DNA of 64,000 nt from Pomphorhynchus laevis. Lineage: Eukaryota; Acanthocephala; Palaeacanthocephala; Echinorhynchida; Pomphorhynchidae. The notes beneath the pieces were generated by a model. It was not told the DNA's origin. It was given only the letters and a program-made list of their open reading frames with translations, and did no database searches. Where the stretch lies: positions 52,910 through 116,909 of the forward strand of contig WNNJ02000682.1 of assembly GCA_012934845.2 (NCBI GenBank), given 5' to 3'. Positions 30,625 through 40,656 of the stretch are shown here, piece after piece. Each line of letters opens with the position of its first letter. Positions within the stretch are counted from its first letter, which is position 1. The position numbers were made by a program, and so were the translations under genes.

Positions 30625-32560
30625 AATGAGGTCCCAACACTGTACCATGAGGAACACCGGTATTCAAATATCTAGGGTCAGGTAAACTTTTATCAATAAA
30701 ATGGAATATCACTAAGGAAATTGTTGACCCAACCAACAACACTGAGGTGAATACCGTAAGAAATAAATACGTAGTTTAGTGGGAATAAGGTACCCGATCG
30801 AATGACCGGCTGAAGTCAAAGAATGTAACATCTACGCAGTACCCAGTAGAGATAAAATCTACCCAAGCATCACGTGCACAAAAAATATTTGATAGGCAAG
30901 ATCTGCCTTGTCGGAAACCATGTTGTGCAGAACTTAGAAGGTTATACGTGTTTAAATGGGAAATTATTCTACTATGCACAATTCGCTCTAAGATCTTGCT
31001 TACGTGACTCGTTAGACTAATCGGTCTGTAGTTATTAGGATTCGACCTATCACCTTTCTTATGAATTGAAACAACAGGGGCTAAACGCTAGATATTAGGA
31101 TCAGTATTAGGAATCTAATGACATTTGGAATAAATAACAAAGCGGCCCCTCGAAGTTATTAGCTAATACACCCAGGTTAAACAGACATATGCCGTCAGAA
31201 CCAGCAGCAGAGAAAGATGGAAAACTTAGCAAGCTGTCCAAAATTTCATCTTTATTTACAATTATCGGAGTAGACAAACATGAAGTTAATGTAGGAAAAT
31301 CAAAATTGTTTAAAACAAACGTGGGTGCGTACAACTTAAATACATTTGCAAATTCATTCGCAATATTAAATTGAGAATTGATTAATTGAGAACCTACATT
31401 GAGAGATTGAATACAGCAATTGACTCGCCTGCTACGCCGAACACATGACCGAAATTTCTTAGGGTGTGAATAAATCGAATTAATGACAGCGGATTCATAC
31501 GCACGGCGTTTAGCGATTTGAAGTCGTCGATAAGCATTCTGAGCATCCTTTTATAAAGGAGCTTGCGTTAGATCCTTCTGATGTCTTAAACAGCGTGCTA
31601 CGATGCCGCAAGGAGGCCCTTGGAGTAAAAGGTGCAAATTCATCAGGGATGAATAAAATTTTTTGTTTCAGTCCAAAAATCATTAACAGTAGAAGGACAA
31701 CGCAACGAAAAATCAATAGTATTTGCGAACGACAAGAGTCTAGAAGTATTAACAAGACGCCATAGTCGCTTACGAACTATCGGTTCAATATCGTCCGAAA
31801 TAACTTCGGAGCACGAAGGAATCAAGAATGTGGGTACCCCATGATCACTAGACCTTAAAGTAGGAAGATGCTTAAGATCACGAACTTGGGTTTCACTTTT
31901 CGAAAATATCGCGTCTAGCATAGAAGAACTCAATCGACTGAACCTAGTATCACCACACACGTGCTGAAACAAAAGTAGTTCTTGGGTCATAAATCTCCAA
32001 AGAAATGATCCAGCATTCCTAGCATTACATGTCAAGTTATCAGCCATCCTTATGATGTCAGTAGGTATATTCGGTATATTAAAGTTACCAACATGAAAAT
32101 ATGGGCAGCTTAACCTGCATGGAGCCGATATTGTCCTAATTATGTCATCGAAATAGGTCGAGTTTTGTGACTTGTAAAAGACACCTAATGCAAATTTGAA
32201 TAGCCGTAGCATCGCCTTTACGATTAGACATTTTAAACTTCTATCATCACAGGAGTATCGTTCTATCTTTAAAATCGTGGCAAATTCTGTCAAGTAAATA
32301 GAAACAATGGCACTACGACGTCCTTGCAAACGATCAGCCCTGATTAAGTTAAATCCAGATATGCTTACTACGCAATCGAGGATGTCATCATGTAGCCAAG
32401 ATTCAGAGATAGCTATAACATCATAATTGTGAGTAGTATCCAATAGTCTTAGTTCCTTAAGGTTAGTAAGTAGAATACGAATATTAGTATAAGCAAGAAG
32501 AGGGTCAACTGAGCTCTTGAAAACATTACGCTGCTGGTAAACCTCCATAAAATCAATATT
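30625..32560 (-). mobile_element. LINE B endonuclease and N-terminal RT
   Basis: A long open endonuclease frame (31643-32548, 301 aa) reads LLAYTNIRILLTNLKEL, VIAISESWLHDDILD, FHVGNFNIPNIPTDI and LRSSDHGVPTFLI. The third motif is GNFN in place of GDFN, losing a catalytic Asp. The RT follows: FSAAGSDGICLFNLGVL (31107-31334), QHGFRQGRSCLSNIFCARD and FFDFSRSFDRVPYSH (30776-30979), ending at VPHGTVLGP. The palm motif with the Asp pair is missing because the copy stops at 30.62 kb. Confidence 0.8.
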
Positions 32561-32639
32561 ATTCGGGTGAGATACACTTGTAGATTCTATTTTTTAGAAT
32601 AGGGTCCCATCGAACAAATGGCTTTCGATGGCAAGCACG

Positions 32640-33083
32640 AAATTGTTTTATAGTTAAGTTGGTCTCACCAGCATTTAACCTATTTTATAAGTTAGTCTTT
32701 GCGGTAAATAGTAAAGAGGGATCTTCAACAGATAAATCTTTCAATATTCGAACACTATTTCCTATAAGCCTTATGCCTCGTGCCAAGAGGCATTGCGCTT
32801 GATCATATGACTCAAGAATAAGTTTCAAAAGACGAGCTCGACCCTCAGTCGTGCGGCGTTCTAAGAACATTTTTAGAACTTTTATTTTAGAAGCAACAAC
32901 AGAGTCACTAGATACAAACATACACCTGATTACATTACGAACTGCAATAACATCATCTAATCTACTCTTGGCGGCGGAACTAGTTGACTCTGGGATACCA
33001 CCAAAAAGGACACAACAAGACCTATCAAAATAATGATGATTGTTCGCAAGAGTTAGTAAATTGGTTATTACGAGATGTGTCAT
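32640..33083 (-). pseudogene. LINE B ORF1, C-terminal part
   Basis: 132 codons upstream of the endonuclease. DRSCCVLFGGIPESTSS resembles the first strand of ORF1 RRM-like domains, and TTEGRARLLKLILESYDQAQ and LLARGIRLIGNSVRILKDLS resemble the C-terminal domain. No N-terminal half is visible. Likely an RNA-binding chaperone in the active element. Confidence 0.55.
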
Positions 33084-33179
33084 AATTAGGTGGATTAATG
33101 AGAGAAATTTATTTACACCTCGTTGCTTCTCAGCATTGGGTGATAAAAAATAGCAAAAATATCAAAAATACAAAAAGCA

Positions 33180-34815
33180 TAAAACCGACAGTCACATCAA
33201 GTCAATCCGTACCAGAGACAACTTAGATAATTCAGAGCAGGAAAATACATGTAAAAGGGAATTACAAGATTCATTGCAAAAACTGCAAATACACAGACGG
33301 GACCATTTGTGCAGAGGTATTCGGATGCAACAAAATTTGTCGTGGTATCCATGGATGGATGCTCTCCATACAAAGGGTCTCTTTGACGAATGGGGAAAAC
33401 GCCATTGCTGCTGATTGTATACAGGCGTTAAATATGCTTGCGGACTTATGAGGGCAACTTTTGAGTAAAACGAGACTAGATGAGAGAGAAAAGCAGAAGT
33501 CCTCCCAAGATTCATTGTGTTACACAAATAAAGTGAACAAGGTTCTCACTTAGCAAGTGTAGCAACAAGTGATGAAGAACATTTCGCTGACACTCTTATT
33601 ACTCTCTTCAAGTAATACCAAAGACATTTGTCGATTTGTTTGAAATTGACTTGAGACAAATCTTGCCAAAATATCCGTAAAGCATACTGAACAATCGGCA
33701 ATAATCTTAAAATAAGATAGTGTTCCTTCGAATGACAAAGAACCGAACTTCCTGGCAATAGTGGAAGCCAAGACTAATCTTGCCAATTTACTATCAAGAT
33801 GTTTAGTGAATGACCATTTTGAGGTTAGTAAGATACCTAAGTAGTAATAACTACTACAGAACTCCAGAACATCGGTTCTAAAAGAAAGACGATCCTGACG
33901 ACGAAGGGGGCCTCCTCTTCTGAACTTTATAACCTTAGATTTATTAATATTAACAATTAGTTGATGTATGACGCAATAGCGAGATAAGGCATCCAAAGAC
34001 GCTTGAGTTGGTGACAAAGACTGCGTTAATATCACAAGGTTGTTTGCATAAAGGACACATTTAATGCCGGGAGCCGAACCGCGAAGATATTCAGGTAAAT
34101 CAAGAATAAATAGAGAAAACAGCATCGGCCTCAAAGGGTCGCCTAGCAGAACACCTCGGTTTGCTACAAAAGAATCTGACAATTCCAGACCATTGAATAT
34201 CTTCAGACGATTAGGTTGTAGAACAGAGTGCAGAAGGTTGAGGAATTGATCGTTAATAGAAGCCTTTTCGTTAAGCTTTCTAAGCAAGAGTTCACGATTC
34301 ACCAAATCAAAAGCCTGTTTTAAATCTATTAAAATTGCATACAATGGAATGTACTTACTAAAACAGTTTAAGATCTCGTGTCTCACAATTTGTAATGAAT
34401 CGAGAGTCGACCGATGTTGACGAAATCCAAACTGCTCTCCAGGTAAAAGGTGCCCACGAAAATGCAATAACCGCATTAGCATCATGTGTGTCAGAAGCTT
34501 ATAAGAGTGATTTAGAATTGTGATGCCCCGATAAGAATTCAAGGATTTATAATCACCCTTACCTTTATAGAGAATTTTTATCAAACCGTCTCGCCAAGAC
34601 GTATGAATTGGAAAACCACAGAGAAAAGCATTGAATAATTTACACCAATAATCTGAAAAAAAATCGACTGTATATTTTAGATGCTCGACACAAAAGTTGT
34701 CCGGCCCTGCAGCTTTATTATTTTTCATGGAAGATAGAGATCGCATTACTTTGTTAGATGTGAAAGGCAAATTAAGCGGATCGTCGACTTCGTCATCACC
34801 AATAATCGAACACAA
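33180..34815 (-). mobile_element. LINE D reverse transcriptase, catalytic pair mutated
   Basis: The 421-aa frame (33550-34815) reads NNKAAGPDNFCVEHLKYTVD, DGLIKILYKGKGDYKSLNSY (YRGI follows), GEQFGFRQHRSTLDSLQIVR, AILIDLKQAFDLVNRELLLR (first Asp present), GVLLGDPLRPMLFSLFILDL and then YANNLVILT where YADDL is expected. Both catalytic Asp codons are AAC, so the RT should be dead. A shift leads to the C-terminal frame (33192-33527) with a zinc knuckle-like CSFCNESCNSLLHVFSC. The element reads on from the endonuclease at 35-36 kb. The KGKG and YRGI blocks set it apart from families A to C. Confidence 0.85.
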
Positions 34816-34964
34816 TAGAAGTCTAACAGAAGTATCGATATGTAGATGGTGGCGCAGAACATTTTGGAAATGGAGGGACCAATCAGACAGCGAGATCGTC
34901 GAAACACAATTGATCCCTTTTTTCTTTAGAAGCCATGGGGCTTTTTTTAGCCTTATTTAAGATG

Positions 34965-36053
34965 TCACTCTTCTCTTTCAACATACGAGATAACCGAAAT
35001 CTTTATGTATCGCCTACGCAAATCTACAAAACACGATTTGGGAACCAAATTAAATCGAAATCGATTATTCAACATAACAAAATCATTTTGAAGCTTTTTA
35101 AACCAAAGTGGTTTATGTTGAACAATCTTTCTAGGTTTCGAGGATCTTACTCTATACGCGGAAAGAATAGTTGCACGCAGAGAAGACATACTGCTTTCAA
35201 AATCTAATAAACTAAAGAGATTACGAGATTGAGATATTTCAGTAAAATTAATAGCGGACATTCTTACACATCTGATATGCTGCGAAGAAGCTGATACGGA
35301 CGAGACGAAGATTTTACACTTAAACGTACAAGTAACGGGTTTGTGTTTTCTCGGCAAACCCCATTTCGAGGACAAATCTAGTTGCATACGATAAACATCA
35401 GCATTTGTGAAAATAAGATCGAGGCAAATCTTAGTATTATGCGATTCGTACGACCATTTTTCCTCTGGGAAATGTAATCTGAGATCTACTGAATGAAAAT
35501 AATCGATAAGTTGACTTAATTTATCCTGTAGATGATTTGTAAAATGCACATTGAAATCCCCTGCGATAAACACTAGTGAAGGGTATTCTAATTTATTCAA
35601 AACTTGAGGTACTAATTCAGAAGAACATGCCGCGACTGACGAGGATGAAATTTGATCAACTAAAGAGTTTACTAAAGGCTTAGCAACTTCTTTTTTCCTA
35701 AAAAAGATAATACTGTCTCCACGAACTATATGAATTCGCAGCGGATCATTAATACGACGGGAACGACACTCATCTCGAAGCTTATTTTGAAGAACGCGCT
35801 CAGAGGGACCAATATCTGAACGCAGGAATACTCCACTGAAAGATTGTATATGCCTAAGTTTTGGAGCAGCCTTTAGAACAGACTTCACAAAATCGGGAGT
35901 GGAAGTCACTTTTAACCACGCTAGCGAACTTAATTCATTCTGAGGAAGACGACGAATCACTAGTTTTTGTAGGATCGGGATGTTTATGGCTTTTAAAATA
36001 GAGCAGACACTATATCTATCGTTACCTGAATTCGATAGATTCACAACTATCAA
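34965..36053 (-). pseudogene. LINE D ORF1-endonuclease fusion by deletion
   Basis: One 362-aa frame. The first ~110 residues are ORF1-like: VIRRLPQNELSSLAWLKVTS, VLKAAPKLRHIQSFSGVFLR. This matches the LINE C ORF1 at 49.8-50.1 kb (FPAKRSDILPWLSLTSSPSF). From about residue 165 it is the C-terminal half of an endonuclease: VFIAGDFNVHFTNHLQDKLS, then LDLIFTNADVY. The N and E motifs are missing, so an internal deletion fused ORF1 to ORF2. The SDH motif is also degraded (PRKHKPV). Confidence 0.7.
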
Positions 36054-36078
36054 GTAATGCTGCCTTTGTGCATCTTTT

Positions 36079-37117
36079 TCAAGGCATTTCTAATATAGAT
36101 TGAAAATAGACTCCTTTAGAAGCCTCACCTACGATCGCATAAGCTGTAGCGACCTGCCGCATCACAACTCGATTGATGGTTGTTTCATTTATCGATTTTT
36201 TAATTAATGAATTTAACCTTCCCTTGTCGTTCCATACGCTTATGTTAGATACCGAACTACTGGGAATTGAATAGTTTTGCGAAGAAGCAGCACCAGTACC
36301 GAGAGCATCGCCAACTCTCTTGTTTAAATTAGAAATTTCGTTTCTAAGGGAAGTGACCACTGCTCTTAGCTGATCCAATTTCTTGGCATCAGATTGCAAA
36401 GAAGACGGTGATTATTACAATTAGATTAGGTGGATTAATACAATTAGAAAGACGACGCAACAAATCATGGACCCTGTTCTCGGTCACTGGAGAAACGATA
36501 TTCGTAATCGATGATGCACTGTCACTTTTGTGATGAGACACTTTTTTCACGTCACCCAGAACAGAGCAGTACATTCGTCACGCACTTGTTTACTTGCTAA
36601 CCCATTAGGCTTTGATGATGTATGTAATAAAGAGTTACGTCAAACTCGGCATTTGCTAGTAGTTGGTATGGTTGTTTCAGCATTGTTCGTTATTGTTAAA
36701 TGACGTTGGTTAGCGACACTCCTTATTTCATTTGAATGCTTGGCTTCACTATATATCAGCATTTAATTAATAGTTAAGATCATTAGTTCACATCTATTGC
36801 TTTGTACTCGATTGATTTCAGGCTTTACATACTTCGGAGCGTTGGTTGTATTGATTCCATAGAACGAATTTTTTAGTTGGAAAAAGTGGCATATCATAAT
36901 TGTCAGTTTGAGTTGACATGCCATGAACATCAACTGGTTTAGCAGGAATGGTGAGTTTATTCGAAAGGTATCTGCCTGTGTTACAGAATTCACAGGTGAA
37001 GGATACATTAGGATAACAGTCTCTAGATGATACGGGAACAACAACACTAGTCCATACGGCACAATCAGAAGTATCACAGGTTACTTGCAAATCACAGTAA
37101 TCAGCACACGTTGTCAC
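36079..37117 (-). pseudogene. LINE D ORF1, N-terminal part
   Basis: Three pieces on the minus strand. 36763-37117 holds a Cys-rich module: CDTSDCAVWTSVVVPVSS then FTCEFCNTGRYLSN, also seen in LINE C ORF1. 36389-36574 is a short stretch (ENRVHDLLRRLSNCINPPN). 36079-36399 is a probable coiled coil, KKLDQLRAVVTSLRNEISNL. Frameshifts separate the pieces. Confidence 0.6.
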
Positions 37118-37129
37118 AGAAAGAATATC

Positions 37130-37760
37130 ACTAACTGCTGTTGCTTTTTTGGGACCGTGTAAAAACTTTTCGGGACTGTGATTTTTTAGGACCGTAAAAA
37201 ATCAAACAGTCTGATTTTTTGCACCTATAAACGAGCTTTAACCGGTGGTGACAAAATAGTAATGGTAGCAACTGGATACCAATTGAGAATCTTCGATTTG
37301 ATATATTCCTTAGATAACAAATTTAATTGGATGAACATGATTTTTTCAATGTTCGTGATTTCCGTCTATCATTCCGAGAATCGAAATGAATCCAACTCCG
37401 ATCTATCTTACATAATTTGACCTCATCTATCTGTACTGTTTTAACTGGTTTAAGTATTTTTCCTAAATTTTCATGTCTTATTATTGTACCCAGTTCTTCA
37501 TCTACGTAACTAGGTGAAAATTCGCATGATATGAAGTGACGATATAGTTATGATACATCTAAATTTCCAAAAATATTTTGCCCTCGCTTTTAATATAAAG
37601 TGTTTTCGAAGTTTGTGTAAAATTTCATTTATTCAAGTATACTTGTATAATACTCTATATTAGTATAATATACTAAATATACGTGTGTAAAAGTTTTAAC
37701 CAAATATGTAGAACTGCAGCTTTGTTCTTTGCCACAAATTAAGTTTTTGTTAACCCCTAA
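37130..37760. other. No gene recognised
   Basis: At 37228-37280 there is a segment (ACCGGTGGTGAC, AATGGTAGCAACTGGAT) repeated at 38155-38200, the two copies bracketing the LINE remnant between them. Confidence 0.45.
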
Positions 37761-38140
37761 AACATTCTGTGGATAAAGCTGTTCTTGATGTTCCTACATT
37801 GCGGTATATTCGTGATCGTGTAGATATAATCCTTGTATGGCGGCATATACTTCACAATAAAAGTCATCTTAATAACCCGCCACGCCTACGAGATTTGCCT
37901 CACTTGTATAATCACTCTCTGATACTGCAAATTCATCGAATTCAGCGCACCCTGATATACCACCTATCTAAGCATGTTTGATTTTAGAACATACGTCTTG
38001 CTTTAACAGTCTGCTAATCTACAGTGAACCAATTTTAGAAGTACCTGTACAGAAACCCTTTTATGGTTATTAAACGATCAATATTGGAGGATTTGTTGAT
38101 ACATGTTTGTAATAAATTTAATTTGTCTTGTGATCCCAGT
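37761..38140 (+). mobile_element. LINE C-terminal remnant
   Basis: LRYIRDRVDIILVWRHILHN and NPPRLRDLPHLYNHSLILQI match the block at 58.1 kb (CMRYLLDNIDILLLKILHT). It is short and broken, probably the LINE F family. Confidence 0.5.
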
Positions 38141-38224
38141 CATCAAGAAGCCTTTGCTTAACCGGTGATGACAATACTAATGGTAGCAACTAGATCCCAA
38201 ATTACGATCCCAATAACGGTGTTA

Positions 38225-39103
38225 GAGTGCTTGTATTATTTAATACAAGTATTATTTAATATCTATCCATAAAAATTTCCGCTTTTTAAATATATTTTAA
38301 ATAACATTTGGTTATTATATATATTTAACTATTATTTGTTTGATTGCATTTTTTATAGTAACCTAGTTTATGATATGCAACTATTAAAGAAAGCCACAAT
38401 CATTACATTTTATGGCAATTCTTAAAATATCAGTATTTAATGTATTATATTTAATATATGAAATGCATGAATGTTCATGCAAAAATATGTTTCCTGTAAA
38501 TTTAAATATGTCATCTTTACGATATAAATTAATAGTAGTTTTAGTTAATGTTAATTTAATGTTCATATCTAGATATACACCTTCTTTATCATTAATATTG
38601 GTTTTGTTAAGAATAAGGCTTTCTGGATAAATGTGCTCACTAATTGAATAAAAATTATTAGAATTAAATACACATATATCATCAATGTATCGAAACATAT
38701 ATTTCATATATTTATATTGTTTAGATTTAGTTTTTACACAGTTATGAACAAATTCATATTCTATAAAGCTTAAAAACAAGTCAGCTATAATTGGGCTACT
38801 ATTACCACCCATTGGAACACCTTTTACTTGTCTAAATATAGATGTCCCTACTTTTAAATAATTTTGATTTATCAAAATATTTAAGGATTCTATTAATTCA
38901 ATTTTATCCATATATTTATATTTATTTGATGGTTTAATTTTTGTTAGATAGGCGTTATAATTATTATAACATATATATGTATATATTTTTCCGAATATAA
39001 GGTTAATTAATTTTACTAACGCTTCTTTAATATCTACTAAATCTAGATATGTATAAAGCGTACTAAAATCGTATGTATTTATATTTTGAAAATTTATTCC
39101 GTA
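38225..39103 (-). mobile_element. Naiad Penelope-like fragment, 5'-truncated
   Basis: A 248-aa frame (38384-39130) covers the RT from INFQNINTYDFSTLY through QVKGVPMGGNSSP and RYIDDICVFNS, and stops short of the C-terminus. Large parts are base-for-base the same as 8270-8820 of the long copy, so both are recent. The GIY-YIG half is absent. The break at 39100 is at the edge of the DNA transposon. Confidence 0.88.
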
Positions 39104-39112
39104 TACAGGGGT

Positions 39113-39290
39113 TCTCATTTTTATAGACACCTTTTCTCATTTTTATAGACACCTTTTTGCATTTTTATAGACACCTTTTCTCATTTTTATAGACACCTTT
39201 TTGCATTTTTATAGACACCTTTTCTCATTTTTATAGACACCTTTTCTCATTTTTATAGACACCTTTTTGCATGTTTATAGACACCTTTTG
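39113..39290. repeat. Left end array, 8 x 22 bp
   Basis: Eight copies of TATAGACACC spaced exactly 22 bp. Two unit types differ in the link (TTTTCTCA or TTTTTGCA). Likely transposase-binding sites, by inference. Confidence 0.92.
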
Positions 39291-39345
39291 TAAAAAAACA
39301 GGCCAAATTTCATAATATAAATAAAAAATAAAACATATTTATTGA

Positions 39346-40415
39346 TCAGATAAAGTCTACCTTTGCCAATGCTTTAACAATCCATCTTCTCATATCACGG
39401 AAATAACCAACAGTTATGAAATCCACTTCTTGTAAAGTCGCTTCAACAGTGACTATAAGCCCAGAAACCGTTGTAGACCTTTCTTTTCTCTTTACATGTG
39501 CCTTCAAGCATGAAAAAAATTCTTCTATTGGATTCAACTGAGGAGAATACGGAGGCAAAAATTTTAGTATATAATTTTTTCTGGCAAATGCTTCATAACT
39601 TCTGCTGTCTTATGTATGGAAGCATTATCCATAACAATAAACTTTCTTTGAAGGAGATTTAAAGATGGAAGCTTGTTATTTATAAAGGATAATAAATCTG
39701 AAGATTTGAAACTTCCTACTTTCAATTCATATGCAAGGACACCTCCTGTAGTTATTGCACATAAAAGTGAAACGTTTACACCTTTTGAATTGGGAACGCT
39801 GATATAACTCTTAGTATTCCTTGGAGAGTATCCTAAGTTTTGGTGCATGTGGAGATTAAATCCCGATTCGTCGAGGAAAATCAGTTGTTCGTCATTGATA
39901 ATCTGTAGTTGTGTAGCATAAAGAGCCCTTACAACTTTATTTTCGTTGCTGTTTCTATTGATTGGTACCAATGTAAGTGTTTTCCTGGTGTAATTCATTT
40001 TATCTTTAATTATTCTGGAAACTGTTGATACGGAATAAGATACAGTAGGGTTGTAAGTATCAAGCTTATCTTTTATAGACGCAAGAGTTATTACAGGATT
40101 GGAAGCAATCTCTAGTGCTATTATATTCTTTTCGAAAGAATAATCCTTTATAGCCATAATTTTCTTTTCTGCTGATGATTTAAATGTGGAGAGATCGTTA
40201 AATTCACCTGTAAGATATCTTTTGTACATTCTATGTACTGTGCTCTTAGATAAGTTAAGCAAGTCAGGTAGTTGTTTCATTTTAAACTCGCCACTTAGCA
40301 ATCCTTTAAAATATTCAACCATTGTCTTCGTAATCATCTGACGTGTCTTGCGTATGTACGTAGTTCTTTCACCTTCTTCATTGACATTTGTTCTTTGTTC
40401 GTCTTCGGAAAACAA
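39346..40415 (-). CDS. DD34E transposase, one frameshift
   Basis: DDE-type transposase that would cut and join the element's ends. First frame (39564-40415, 283 aa): a helix-turn-helix at ~33-72 (LPDLLNLSKSTVHRMYKRYL), a second at ~105-142 (SVSTVSRIIKDKMNYTRKTL), the first Asp in FLDESGF (D182) and the second in VMDNASIH (D263). It stops at LPEKIIY. Read one base back at a run of six A's (39575-39580), the sequence continues NYILKFLPPYSPQLNPIEEF and on to 39346. The third acidic residue, the Glu of NPIE, is then 34 residues after D263: DD34E. One lost A, real or a sequencing error, or ribosomal slippage at the run, would explain it. LPPYSPQLNPIE is typical of IS630/gambol-like members. Confidence 0.92.
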
Positions 40416-40445
40416 TTAAGGGCTTAAAAAATATTTCTTATTTTT

Positions 40446-40645
40446 GAGAAAAGGTGTCTATAAAAATGAGAAAAGGTGTCTATAAAAATGCAAAAAGGTG
40501 TCTATAAAAATGCAAAAAGGTGTCTATAAAAATGAGAAAAGGTGTCTATAAAAATGAGAAAAGGTGTCTATAAAAATGAGAAAAGGTGTCTATAAAAATG
40601 CAAAAAGGTGTCTATAAAAATAAGAAAAGGTGTCTATAAAAATGA
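40446..40645. repeat. Right end array, 9 x 22 bp
   Basis: Nine copies of GGTGTCTATA spaced exactly 22 bp, the inverse of the left array. Confidence 0.92.
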
Positions 40646-40656
40646 GAACCCCTGTA

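Larger units (their letters stand above)
39106..40654 (-). mobile_element. Tc1/IS630-type DNA transposon with 22-bp-array ends
   Basis: The ends are CAGGGGTTCTCATTTTTATA and its reverse complement, flanked by TA on both sides, the target duplication of this superfamily. Length 1549 bp. Inside each end lies an array of exact 22-bp repeats containing TATAGACACC: eight at the left (39113-39290) and nine at the right (40446-40645), in inverted orientation to each other. It carries one transposase gene. It sits within a few bases of the join between the truncated Naiad copy and LINE E. Confidence 0.93.

Noticed and set aside
39106-40654. Reading the 22-bp arrays as a CRISPR array
   Set aside because: Units are contiguous with no variable spacers and form inverted ends of a transposon in a eukaryotic setting.
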